The notes beneath the pieces are model-generated. The model was not told where the DNA came from. It made no database searches and worked only from the letters and a program-made list of their open reading frames with translations. 21,861 nt of DNA from an uncultured Butyrivibrio sp. (GTDB lineage Bacteria; Bacillota; Clostridia; Lachnospirales; Lachnospiraceae). The stretch lies in the NCBI GenBank assembly GCA_910577605.1, contig CAJTON010000014.1:20012-41872 (forward strand), in the 5' to 3' direction. Below are positions 14,685 to 21,861 of the stretch, one piece after another (the first letter of the stretch is position 1; the number at the start of each line of letters is the position of its first letter). The position numbers were made by a program, and so were the translations under genes.

Positions 14685-15539
14685 ATGAAATTTAGCAAAA
14701 TTATCCCGCCCTTAATTATTGTTATGCCGCTTCTTTTTGTCGGCTGCGGAACCAAATCGAGCAGCACAAGCATACAGAAGGAGCCGATAGAAACGGAGAA
14801 CGAGACGGATTTTACGCGTGCGAAGCCGCAGTCTGTTTTGTTTAAAGAATATAAAGGACTTAAGGATGTATACGGATACGAGCCGTTTTATTCTGCGAAG
14901 GAGTGGATGGACGAGGAAGGGAAGCTTTTGTTTCCGTATGACGAGTACAGGTACAGAATGGATAAATATGTAAATGTATTAGCTAGTCTGGATATGCCTG
15001 AGGAAGTTCTTAAAAAGGCGCAGACTAAGGATATTCTCGAGGTGGTGTGCGGTGGATGGCTCACTTCGGGGGCGACAGAGGCTGAGACTTTTAATTTTCC
15101 GTCTGATTATGTAAACATAGCCAGCGCAAACATCGGCGCGGTAAACGAACTTCTTTGGCGAAGCGATATGGCAAGCGCGGTCCGGCAGGATTATTATAAA
15201 AGAAATTATCTTGTGGGTGAGGGCGATTCCGGAAGCGTAGAAAGATATACGGTGTATCAGATTATATTTGATGAAATACTTCTCGCGAGCAACCTTGCTT
15301 TTTCTCAGATGGACGATCGGATGAAGGAGCTAGTGCTCGACGATGTGATGAAAAAGCTCCGAGATGTCGAGAGCGGGGAATATTTTACGTCCTCAAGCAT
15401 AAAGTCCGGCTTTTTCGCATTTATTGCGGAGGAATATGCGGCGGGAGGCAGTTTATGGTACGACTATATCTCCGATAACTGTCCGAAAGAGATAAAACAG
15501 TATCTTACAAAGGACTTTATGGATTACTGGCATAGCTGA
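14685..15539 (+). CDS. Lipoprotein, unknown function
   Basis: 284 residues. The N-terminus is a lipoprotein signal peptide (MKFSKIIPPL onwards) with lipobox FVGC and Cys21 as the lipidated residue. A Ser/Thr/Glu-rich spacer (about 24-50) follows, then a globular, mainly helical, acidic and Tyr/Trp-rich domain to the end (HS). No enzyme motif is recognised. GGAGAG at 14671-14676 precedes ATG 14685. A small peptide frame directly upstream ends within this site. The stop lies only four bases from the end of the convergent metallophosphoesterase gene, with no terminator hairpin between them. Confidence 0.8.
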   Translation: MKFSKIIPPLIIVMPLLFVGCGTKSSSTSIQKEPIETENETDFTRAKPQSVLFKEYKGLKDVYGYEPFYSAKEWMDEEGKLLFPYDEYRYRMDKYVNVLASLDMPEEVLKKAQTKDILEVVCGGWLTSGATEAETFNFPSDYVNIASANIGAVNELLWRSDMASAVRQDYYKRNYLVGEGDSGSVERYTVYQIIFDEILLASNLAFSQMDDRMKELVLDDVMKKLRDVESGEYFTSSSIKSGFFAFIAEEYAAGGSLWYDYISDNCPKEIKQYLTKDFMDYWHS

Positions 15540-15543
15540 TCGC

Positions 15544-16647
15544 TCAGGCATTCTTTAAATACACGACTACATACTCCGAGTGCTTTTCGGTGCGTAGAGG
15601 GTAGCCCCATCCGGCGATGCCGGAGGATACGATGGCGTTTAGGTTTCCCTGCTTTTTGCAGCCGTAATTCATCTCGTCAAGACGGAGAAGCTCGGCGAAA
15701 ATGCCCGTGGGCCAAAGCTGCCCGGCGTGGGTGTGACCGGAAAGGATAAGATCGCCGCCGTTTTTTTCGACTTCGTCGTATTCGGCGGGCTGATGGTCGA
15801 GCACTACCCATTCGCTTGCGGGGTTCAGACCGTCAACAAGCGCGGCGACAGATTTTCTTCCGATTTCGCCGTAGCCCCTGTCAGCGCGTCCTATAAGCGT
15901 AAGCTCACCGTTGATTTCGAGGACGGAATCGTCAAGTATCTGTATTCCCGACTGTGTAACCGCGTCGGTAAGCTGTTCTTCGGTATATTTGGCGGTGCGG
16001 AACCTTTTGTCGTGGTTGCCGTACACATAAAATACGCCGTATCGGTTGGGGGTTTTTCCTAGTACGTCAAATGCCTCGTGCATCTCCGCGAGGGTGGTGC
16101 GTTCATCTATGATGTCGCCGCATAGCACGACAATATCGGGGGCTTCTTCGCCTATGGATGCGCATACTTTCTCAAGCTGTCCTCGGTCAAGCGAGATTCC
16201 GTAGTGCAGGTCCGATATGAAAACGATGGTGTAGCCCTCCTCCCGTATATTTTTTTCGGTGAAAACAGTATATTCGGTGCGGACGATATGGAACATATTG
16301 AAATATCCGTAGCCAAGCATAAGCGCGGCAAAAAACACGCCGACAAGACCGCTTCGGTGCGCGCTCTCCCAGAAACGCGGCAATTTCCTGTCTTTGCGGA
16401 TATTTTTTACTATTAAAAAAAAGATGTCGGACAAGAGAAGAAATGAAGCCAGGTGCATCAATATAATAAAATATACGCCGAATCCGACAGTAATGACGGA
16501 TGCAGTATAGAGTACGCAGACTGCTGCCGTTATCGGAATACGGAGTTTAACGGGCAGATTTCTGCCGAAATACCGGATCGCGCCGTATATTTTCAAGCAT
16601 ATAAAGATGATTACGAATAAAAACAATGAAAGCCATATGAAATACAT
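15544..16647 (-). CDS. Membrane-anchored calcineurin-like metallophosphoesterase
   Basis: 367 residues. The N-terminal 120 residues hold about four transmembrane helices (roughly 1-20, 38-56, 57-80 and 101-118). A calcineurin-like phosphoesterase domain follows with the full set of dimetal motifs: DLHYG (Asp146, His148), GDIID (Asp178), YGNHD (Asn211, His212), LDHQP (His285) and SGHTHAGQ (His305, His307). This layout matches the YkuE/YaeI-like family, often linked to envelope phospholipid or nucleotide-lipid substrates, but the substrate cannot be read from the sequence. AAGGA precedes ATG 16647. Divergent from the histidine kinase gene and convergent with the lipoprotein gene. Confidence 0.9.
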   Translation of the reverse strand: MYFIWLSLFLFVIIFICLKIYGAIRYFGRNLPVKLRIPITAAVCVLYTASVITVGFGVYFIILMHLASFLLLSDIFFLIVKNIRKDRKLPRFWESAHRSGLVGVFFAALMLGYGYFNMFHIVRTEYTVFTEKNIREEGYTIVFISDLHYGISLDRGQLEKVCASIGEEAPDIVVLCGDIIDERTTLAEMHEAFDVLGKTPNRYGVFYVYGNHDKRFRTAKYTEEQLTDAVTQSGIQILDDSVLEINGELTLIGRADRGYGEIGRKSVAALVDGLNPASEWVVLDHQPAEYDEVEKNGGDLILSGHTHAGQLWPTGIFAELLRLDEMNYGCKKQGNLNAIVSSGIAGWGYPLRTEKHSEYVVVYLKNA

Positions 16648-16759
16648 CGCACTGATTTCCTTATCTTTTATGATTCAGAAATAATTATTCCCATTCATGC
16701 CGCAGGATAAGCCTATGCTTTTTGCCTTCTTTTGTCAATAATCTTTTTAAAGCAAAAAC

Positions 16760-16788
16760 TTGAAAAAAAACGGTATTATGTATAAGAT
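16760..16788 (+). promoter_or_regulatory. Candidate promoter of the two-component operon
   Basis: TTGAAA (16760-16765), a 17-base spacer, and TAAGAT (16783-16788). An overlapping TATAAG at 16781-16786 would give a spacer of 15. Its place about 40 bases before CGGAG-ATG supports the kinase start at 16826. Confidence 0.4.
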
Positions 16789-16825
16789 ATTCATATCAGG
16801 TTTTAAGTGTGCATCGGAGTTTACT

Positions 16826-18118
16826 ATGGTTTGGCAGGTTTTGTTTACGGCGCTTCTGCTGGGAGGCTCGCATTATTTTGCAGTCATGTATGCGGGCGCG
16901 GGTAAAGTAAGTATCCTTAATCATATTATCGCATGGTCGGCTGGTATGGCGGTATATGCGGCTGCGGCGGTCTGCGGGCTAAGCCGGGCGGCATACGCGG
17001 CTGCTGCGGCGGGGAACATTGCGCTTTTGGCGGCGGAGACAGTAAGGGGAAGACTGCGCACGGCGTTCCCCGCTGCGGTCATATGCTTTTGCGTGGACGC
17101 GGTGCTTGTGCCTATGGAGCTTTGTACCCGTGATATGTGGATGTACGGTTTCCTGGGACTTGTGCTTGCGGCGAGCCTGCTGTATGCTCTTGTATATGAG
17201 GAAAAGATTGGGAGGTCGGAATGGTTTTCCGATATTTACTATGAGAACAGAGCAGCGTATCTAGGACTTGCGCTTATGCCTCTTGCCGGGCTTATGTTGG
17301 AAATGGCTGTAACGTTTATCGCGTATCCGTTTTCACATTCGGGATCAATAGCGGCGCTCGCTATTTTTTTTATAACGGATACGGTGATAATCGCGCTTCA
17401 AAGGCAGCTGGGGCGCATACGCCGCGTTATGTATGAGAATGAGAGCATGGCGCGGTGGCAGAAGGAGGCGAGGGACTACATGAATACCATCCGCTCGCAG
17501 CGCCACGATTTTAACATACATCTTCATACGATCGTGGGAATGATAGAGAATGAGGATTACGGCAACTGCAAAAGCTATGTGGAGGATATGGTTCAGGAGG
17601 CGTCGGCGGTCAACGACATTATGCCGGTATACGACGCGGTGATCGGTTCGATGCTTTACAATATGCGCAAAGCCGCAAGGTTGAAAGGGACTGACATAGA
17701 GTACGATATTAAGTACGATATGAAAAATATCACCTGTAATTCCTTTGAATGCAATAAAATAATCGGGAATCTCATACAGAACGCGATCGACGCCGTGAAC
17801 ACGAAGGAAGAGCTTGAATACGGAATAAGGGTTTTTGTATTCAAAAGACACGGAAATACGGTGATCTCGGTGTCAAATCTTTTTGACGGTGACTCAGAGC
17901 GGATAACGCGCGCTTTCGATATGGATTACACTACGAAAAAGAACCACGACGGAATCGGTCTGAGCATGATAAAGCGGGCGCTTGCGAAATATTACGGACG
18001 TATCTATGTGGAAATGGATGACAGAGTCGTCAGCTTTATAGTTAATATACCCAATAAAATAAGTTTTGACGGAGAGGGAGAAACTGCGGATGATAAAAAC
18101 GGTTCTGGTAGACGATGA
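16826..18118 (+). CDS. GHKL-type sensor histidine kinase (AgrC-like)
   Basis: 430 residues from ATG 16826, chosen because CGGAG (16815-16819) lies 6 bases upstream. The frame also opens at TTG 16760 and ATG 16778, but neither has a binding site. The N-terminal half (about 1-190) has six or seven transmembrane helices, the usual sensor for peptide-type signals. The dimerisation motif SQRHDFNIHLHTIVGMI contains the phospho-acceptor His227. N-box NLIQNAIDAV and G-box DGIGLSMIKRAL bind ATP. This fits the HPK10 family of AgrC and ComD kinases. No autoinducing peptide precursor or AgrB-type protease gene is seen nearby, so the signal is unknown. It overlaps the response regulator by 29 bases. Confidence 0.9.
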   Translation: MVWQVLFTALLLGGSHYFAVMYAGAGKVSILNHIIAWSAGMAVYAAAAVCGLSRAAYAAAAAGNIALLAAETVRGRLRTAFPAAVICFCVDAVLVPMELCTRDMWMYGFLGLVLAASLLYALVYEEKIGRSEWFSDIYYENRAAYLGLALMPLAGLMLEMAVTFIAYPFSHSGSIAALAIFFITDTVIIALQRQLGRIRRVMYENESMARWQKEARDYMNTIRSQRHDFNIHLHTIVGMIENEDYGNCKSYVEDMVQEASAVNDIMPVYDAVIGSMLYNMRKAARLKGTDIEYDIKYDMKNITCNSFECNKIIGNLIQNAIDAVNTKEELEYGIRVFVFKRHGNTVISVSNLFDGDSERITRAFDMDYTTKKNHDGIGLSMIKRALAKYYGRIYVEMDDRVVSFIVNIPNKISFDGEGETADDKNGSGRR

Positions 18119-18824
18119 CGCTAATTCGAGAAGGGCTGCGGCTGCGGCGCTCAAGGATTATGAGGAAATAGATGTCACCGCGGAATTTGACTGCGGGGAG
18201 GCGCTTTTTGAGTACCTCCAAAATAATTCCGCGGAGCTGGTATTTCTCGACATTGAGCTTGAGAAGGAAACGGGATTTGAGATTGCCGCGAAGCTCAGGG
18301 ATAAATATCCGAAGATAATGTTCGTATTTCTGACCGGACATTCGACCTACGCGATAGACGGCTATGATTTTCAGCCCGTTAATTTTCTGACCAAACCGAT
18401 CAATCCGGACAAGCTTCGCCGTACCATAGACCTTGTGCTTGACAGAAGCAGCGGAAAGAAATCTTTTAAAAGCGGCAAAATAATGTTCAAATGCATCAAG
18501 GGCTATAACCTCATAGACACTAAGGACATATGCTACATTGAACGGCGCGGGCGCAAGAACTGGCTTGTCACCGGTAAAGGCGAGGTGCAGATAGCCTACT
18601 ATACAATGGGCGAGCTTATGGATATGCTTGAGGGCTACGGCTTTTTTCTCTGTCATCAGTCATATATCATTTCGCTTGACAAAATAGAGGCTATCTATGA
18701 GGAGGGACGGCTTTTGTACTACGCGAGGCTGAGGGGCTGCGCGGCGGGCATACCCATAAGCAGAGGGCATTACGACGAGCTGCGGCGCGCGGTGAAGGAG
18801 ATAGGCGGGGCGGTCAGGATATAG
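18090..18824 (+). CDS. LytTR family response regulator
   Basis: 244 residues from ATG 18090, preceded by GGAGAGGGAG (18071-18080) inside the kinase gene; an in-frame TTG at 18066 is less likely. The receiver domain (1-120) has acidic residues Asp8-Asp10, phospho-acceptor Asp54 in LVFLDIEL, Thr82 and Lys102 in NFLTKPINP. The LytTR DNA-binding domain (about 140-240) includes DICYIERRGRKNWLVTGKG and FFLCHQSYIISLDKI, the family's usual core. It would bind paired direct repeats upstream of target promoters when phosphorylated by the adjacent kinase. Targets are unknown; the ABC exporter at 20847 is a positional candidate only. Confidence 0.93.
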   Translation: MIKTVLVDDDANSRRAAAAALKDYEEIDVTAEFDCGEALFEYLQNNSAELVFLDIELEKETGFEIAAKLRDKYPKIMFVFLTGHSTYAIDGYDFQPVNFLTKPINPDKLRRTIDLVLDRSSGKKSFKSGKIMFKCIKGYNLIDTKDICYIERRGRKNWLVTGKGEVQIAYYTMGELMDMLEGYGFFLCHQSYIISLDKIEAIYEEGRLLYYARLRGCAAGIPISRGHYDELRRAVKEIGGAVRI

Positions 18825-18853
18825 GAAGTTGAACACTTATTTAATAAATGAGA

Positions 18854-18900
18854 TACAGCCGCAGCAAAAGCCGTATGCTGTCTGTTGCGGCTGTAATTTT
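18854..18900 (+). terminator. Terminator after the response regulator
   Basis: A perfect 10-bp stem pairs TACAGCCGCA (18854-18863) with TGCGGCTGTA (18886-18895). A 22-base loop can form a further inner stem (CAGCA/TGCTG), and ATTTT with more T-rich sequence follows. It lies between convergent genes. Confidence 0.65.
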
Positions 18901-18904
18901 ATAG

Positions 18905-19315
18905 TTATTTTTCCTGTCGGAAGTTATCCTCTACAGCTTCCTCCATGTCAAAATACATTATACGGTTGTCAGCGTCAAAGTGACCTGTGACCTTATAGCG
19001 TTGTTCGCGACTACAACCCTCAGGCATCAATGCTTTTACAGAATCGACCAAATTTTTGTTTGATGTATATATGCCACCTGTCTGTTCGACCTTTGATTTG
19101 GAAAAAGGTACAATCTTGCTCTCATTGCTTTTGCAGGCACGCACAGCAAAAACTTTGTCAATGGTAGATATGGAATATTGTACATTTGCGGGATAGTTTA
19201 AGTCCTCTAGTACTCGTTTAGAAAAAGTGATTCCATTTTTGTTTATAAAAATATCCGGTGCTGAGTTTACGTTTATATCTATTATTTCAAAAGTTATATT
19301 TTTAAAATCTTTCAT
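18905..19315 (-). CDS. Hypothetical protein paired with the serine recombinase
   Basis: 136 residues, soluble, no signal peptide or helix anchor, family not recognised. It begins MKDFKNITFEIIDINVNSAP, has a central segment with VFAVRACKSNESKIVPFSKS that reads as beta strands followed by a helix, and ends MEEAVEDNFRQEK. ATG 19315 lies 14 bases inside the 3' end of the recombinase gene, preceded by AAGGAGAAC, so it is translationally coupled to it. Because it travels with the recombinase, a role as accessory or directionality factor is possible, but nothing in the sequence proves this. Low GC fits foreign origin. Confidence 0.7.
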   Translation of the reverse strand: MKDFKNITFEIIDINVNSAPDIFINKNGITFSKRVLEDLNYPANVQYSISTIDKVFAVRACKSNESKIVPFSKSKVEQTGGIYTSNKNLVDSVKALMPEGCSREQRYKVTGHFDADNRIMYFDMEEAVEDNFRQEK

Positions 19316-20537
19316 AATTTTTGTTCTCCTTTTGTGAAAATTCTTTTATTTCAGCTTTTATTACTTCAAGAAATGTTTCCCTCTCGTCTTTATTCCATGA
19401 AGGGTCAAGAAGATAAAATCCTGCAAGTTTACCGGACTTTATTCTGGAAATAACAAAGAGTTTGTGTTCTACCGGACGGATTTTTCGGCTGTTTTTTCGC
19501 CAAGCGCTGTTTTTAAGCATAAGTTGCGCTTTTTCCCAATCCGGTTTGTCTATAATGGGTTTGTGACGATTTGTCCAATGCCATTGCCGCAAAACGCCGT
19601 TGTTGCGTTTTGATTTGTGCGTAATGTAGCTTGTAGTGAAAGTTTTCTGATACAAGACATCTCCGCAATATTTTTCGTTAGACAAAATGCTCTTAACCGT
19701 TGACGAACGCCAGACGGGCAGACCCATGGGAGACGATATGCCGCTTTCTGTTAGGGCGTTCGCAATTTCGTGTGGTGATGCACCGTCAATAAATTCATTA
19801 TAGATATATTTTACAATTTCAGCCTCCTCTTCTACAATTTTTATGTACCCATGCTTACTGCGTTCAAAGCCAAGAGTGTTATTTACAGCAAATTTGTATG
19901 TTCCTTCCCGCATTCTGTAAGCAATACCTGCTTTAATAGCTTCACTTTTTAATTGTGATTCCAATTCTGCAAGTGCTGCTAGTATCGAAATTATTATTTT
20001 ACTTTTCCCATCTGAGGTATCAAGATTAGTTGCTTCAAAAAAGACTGGAATCGGCGGCGTAAGCGTGTCAAGGAACTGAAGGGTAGCGGTTATGTCCGCA
20101 GCGTTGCGCCCGAAACGCGCTATGTCTTTGGTTATGATAAGGTCAAGCTTTCCGTCTTTTGCATCGGCGACCATCTCTTGAAATCCCTTTCTGTTTATAA
20201 CCTGAGTGCCGGAAATTCCTTCATCTTCATATATTTTTACCAGTTCATAGCGGGGATTTTCCTCAACAACTCTTTGAAAGTGTATTTTTTGCGATGTAAA
20301 GCTATCCTGCTGAGCTTCGTCTTGAGTGCTTACTCTAACATAAGCACCTACGCGCAATTTACGATTTGCGGAATCCGGGTTGTTACGGATGCTTGGTTCA
20401 ATAATGGTTAGTTCGCTGTTTTTACTATCCGAGTTCTTGGTTATAGGTTCGTTATCATCAAAGGATGACTTTTTCCGTTCCCTGCGCTTAAGAGTGCGAA
20501 TACTTTCGATGTGTTTCGCATCTAGTTTTCTTACCAT
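19302..20537 (-). CDS. Serine recombinase of resolvase/invertase family, without zinc ribbon
   Basis: 411 residues. It cuts and rejoins DNA through a covalent serine intermediate. Residues 1-60 are a charged extension. The catalytic resolvase domain (about 62-205) has GAYVRVSTQDE with nucleophile Ser70, then DEGISGT and LIITKDIARFGRNAADI. The recombinase domain (about 215-330) contains SSTVKSILSNEKYCGDVLYQKTF. Large serine integrases usually follow with a Cys-rich zinc ribbon and a coiled coil. Here no Cys pairs are seen, and the C-terminus has AGFYLLDPSWNKDERETFLE. It may therefore be a distinct recombinase subtype, or one that acts with another copy. Its AAAGGAGG site lies about 17 bases from the only suitable ATG, unusually far. 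Confidence 0.9.
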   Translation of the reverse strand: MVRKLDAKHIESIRTLKRRERKKSSFDDNEPITKNSDSKNSELTIIEPSIRNNPDSANRKLRVGAYVRVSTQDEAQQDSFTSQKIHFQRVVEENPRYELVKIYEDEGISGTQVINRKGFQEMVADAKDGKLDLIITKDIARFGRNAADITATLQFLDTLTPPIPVFFEATNLDTSDGKSKIIISILAALAELESQLKSEAIKAGIAYRMREGTYKFAVNNTLGFERSKHGYIKIVEEEAEIVKYIYNEFIDGASPHEIANALTESGISSPMGLPVWRSSTVKSILSNEKYCGDVLYQKTFTTSYITHKSKRNNGVLRQWHWTNRHKPIIDKPDWEKAQLMLKNSAWRKNSRKIRPVEHKLFVISRIKSGKLAGFYLLDPSWNKDERETFLEVIKAEIKEFSQKENKNYERF

Positions 20538-20752
20538 ATGGTATTTTTAATTATGTCCTCCTTTTTGTAAATTTTTGTAAAAAAGATCAAGTTTTCACCT
20601 CAAATCTGCAAATGTTTTTTGTATTTCAAAAATATTCTCAAGGATATAAATAAATAATATCAAAAAATTTTAATTAGTGGTAAAAAATGCTCTTAATCAA
20701 TAAAAAATGGAAGAAGCTTATAAAGGGCGCGGCAAAATTCACACGATTTGAT

Positions 20753-20791
20753 ACACAATAGACAAGCTCTATTGTGTTTTTTGTTTTTTTG
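20753..20791 (+). terminator. Orphan intrinsic terminator upstream of the ABC transporter
   Basis: A perfect 10-bp stem pairs ACACAATAGA (20753-20762) with TCTATTGTGT (20768-20777) around a 5-base loop, followed by T-runs at 20778-20782 and 20784-20790. It faces the plus strand, yet no plus-strand gene lies between it and the response regulator terminator 1.8 kb upstream. Confidence 0.8.
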
Positions 20792-20809
20792 TTATAAAAA
20801 AAATATAAG
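20781..20809 (+). promoter_or_regulatory. Candidate promoter of the ABC transporter gene
   Basis: TTGTTT (20781-20786), a 17-base spacer and TATAAG (20804-20809), about 38 bases before ATG 20847. The -35 overlaps the T-run of the terminator just upstream. The AT-rich context lowers certainty. Confidence 0.45.
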
Positions 20810-20846
20810 AGTAAAAATGGATACCTTAGAGAAAAGCGGTGGATAA

Positions 20847-21861
20847 ATGGAAGAACAGGTAAAGGACGTACGGGTAAAGCAGGAAAAGGGAGTCTGGAAA
20901 AGGTATATAATACTTCTTTTTAAGGCGAGAGTGCCGATCGTGTGGCTGCTGATATACATAGCTGCTGAGATTTTTCTTGTAAATGTGGGCGTAAGCGAGA
21001 CGGATTATACGGCGAAGCTTTTTGACGGCGACGTCAGTGTAAGGAACGTCACCAGTCTTGTCGTCGTGCTTATAATCAATATGGTACTGGGAAGCGTTTC
21101 CGTGCTCTTAAGGGAGATATTGACGGCGCGGACGGACCGAAACGCGAGGCTTTCGATCTGGAACAAGCTTCTGCATATTCCCATGAAATTTTTCAATAAC
21201 GAGAATCCCGAGGAGGCGATAAGCCGAATCGTGAGCAACGCGACCTGTGTGAGCAGCACGCTTACATTTGTGCTTATCCCGATAGGGACGGCGGCGTACA
21301 GTATTTTTGCCTGCGTGAGAAAAGTATATCAGTATGACTGGAGACTGTCCGCGACACTGCTCTGCTCGATCCCGATTGCGATTCTGGTCGCGTTTATTAC
21401 CGGAAGATTAAAGTATTCTGTAAACAAATCGGGCGCGAAAGCGCTGGCGGTGCTTACGGGACGCATTTCAGAGCTTATAAAAAGGATACCGATGATGAAG
21501 GCGTTCGCGAGAGAAAGCGCGGAGGAGGCGCGCGGTGACGACGTTACGGGACGGCTTTACCGCGTCAATATAAAATCAGGATGGATAAGTAACCTGTCGA
21601 GCATGGGAATAAGCCTTCTTGGAATTATAAGCAATCTTCTGATCGTGTTTGTGGGAGTGCTTCTTTTTAAAAACGACGCGATAAGCAAAAGAGCATGGAT
21701 AGCGTTTTTTCTTTTTTCGGGAACGGTTATGGGACATGTGGACGCGCTTATCATGTATTGGCACAACACCAAAACTATACAGGGAATCATATCCCGCGTC
21801 GGAGAAATAATGTCCTATGAAAATGAGAAGGACGGAACAGTTCCGGCTGACGGTCTTACCG
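20847..21861 (+). CDS. ABC exporter, membrane-domain half (3' end outside window)
   Basis: 338 codons visible, open at the window edge. From ATG 20847 the frame reads MEEQVKDVRVKQEKG onward as a type IV (half-exporter) transmembrane domain. It has a helix after a basic start, a second helix about 65-85, a HIPMKFFNNENPEEAISRIV segment characteristic of exporter intracellular loop 1, further helices near 150-190, and a GRISELIKRIPMMKAFARE segment like the second intracellular coupling region. About six helices are expected. The ATP-binding domain should follow beyond 21861. The substrate is not predictable; such genes often come in pairs and export peptides or lipids. The binding site before the ATG is weak (GCGGTGG). 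Confidence 0.85.
   Translation, partial: MEEQVKDVRVKQEKGVWKRYIILLFKARVPIVWLLIYIAAEIFLVNVGVSETDYTAKLFDGDVSVRNVTSLVVVLIINMVLGSVSVLLREILTARTDRNARLSIWNKLLHIPMKFFNNENPEEAISRIVSNATCVSSTLTFVLIPIGTAAYSIFACVRKVYQYDWRLSATLLCSIPIAILVAFITGRLKYSVNKSGAKALAVLTGRISELIKRIPMMKAFARESAEEARGDDVTGRLYRVNIKSGWISNLSSMGISLLGIISNLLIVFVGVLLFKNDAISKRAWIAFFLFSGTVMGHVDALIMYWHNTKTIQGIISRVGEIMSYENEKDGTVPADGLT

Larger units (their letters stand above)
18905..20537 (-). mobile_element. Small serine-recombinase cassette
   Basis: Two overlapping minus-strand genes, visibly AT-richer than the flanking genes, hold a serine recombinase and a small partner. They sit between a two-component system and an ABC exporter, both on the plus strand. 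No clear attachment sites or flanking repeats were found, so the outer limits are those of the genes and not of a proven element. Confidence 0.5.
20538..20846. other. 309-base AT-rich divergent gap without a recognisable gene
   Basis: Divergent region between the recombinase (minus) and the ABC transporter (plus). It holds the recombinase ribosome binding site (near 20560), a plus-strand intrinsic terminator (20753-20791) and a promoter-like pair at 20781-20809. The stretch 20600-20750 is strongly AT-rich and shows no coding frame or known RNA. A short conserved-looking RNA cannot be excluded. Confidence 0.6.

Noticed and set aside
16648..16825. Search for an autoinducing-peptide (AgrD-like) gene near the AgrC-like kinase
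   Set aside because: Only very short frames without binding sites occur (such as MPQDKPMLFAFFCQ near 16698), with no AgrB-like protease nearby.
18816..20648. Direct repeat AGGATATA at 18816-18823 and 20641-20648 as possible attachment sites of the recombinase cassette
   Set aside because: Only eight matching AT-rich bases, expected by chance at this scale, and the left copy lies within the response regulator coding end.
1..21861. CRISPR arrays, rRNA, tRNA and common riboswitches
   Set aside because: No regularly spaced repeats, no tRNA cloverleaf with TTCGA-type arms and no recognisable riboswitch core were found by reading the gaps. A covariance-model search was not possible.

Overview
The window looks like chromosomal DNA of a low-to-middle GC anaerobic Firmicute of class Clostridia, probably a gut Oscillospiraceae/Ruminococcaceae-type organism. 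The reasons are strong GGAGG ribosome binding sites, sigma-A type promoters, a DUF4317 protein, a CBS-domain family II pyrophosphatase, an Ech-type energy-converting hydrogenase, an AgrC-like GHKL kinase with a LytTR regulator, and a clostridial-style serine recombinase. Species cannot be set from the sequence alone.

Layout. (1) 12-2850, plus strand: a three-gene run holding a membrane-anchored protein with six 17-residue repeats, a manganese-dependent CBS/DRTGG pyrophosphatase and a small four-helix membrane protein, closed by a terminator. (2) 3007-5199, minus strand: a cell-surface protein with a C-terminal anchor, a small lipoprotein and a ZIP metal transporter, each probably with its own promoter. 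(3) 5462-13160, plus strand: a consensus-like promoter drives an echABCDEF operon for a membrane-bound [NiFe] hydrogenase that couples ferredoxin oxidation to proton reduction and ion pumping. The last gene is hypF, which starts cyanide-ligand synthesis for the NiFe site. A strong symmetrical terminator closes the operon. (4) 13191-14315, minus strand: a DUF4317 protein. (5) 14566-15539, plus strand: a putative 37-residue peptide and a lipoprotein. (6) 15544-16647, minus strand: a membrane metallophosphoesterase. (7) 16826-18824, plus strand: an overlapping histidine kinase/LytTR response regulator pair. (8) 18905-20537, minus strand, visibly AT-richer: a serine recombinase and an overlapping small partner, read as a small mobile cassette. 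(9) 20847-end, plus strand: the membrane-domain half of an ABC exporter, cut by the window edge.

The most notable points are an EchF that carries two tandem 2[4Fe-4S] modules instead of one, a NiFe large subunit that ends directly after its C-terminal CxxC motif, and a pair of related palindromic elements (2921-2981 and 5350-5416) that look like a dispersed repeat family. Others are a peptide ORF whose stop codon abuts the ribosome binding site of a lipoprotein gene, and an orphan intrinsic terminator beside the recombinase cassette. No wholly new system is evident. Most genes belong to recognisable families.
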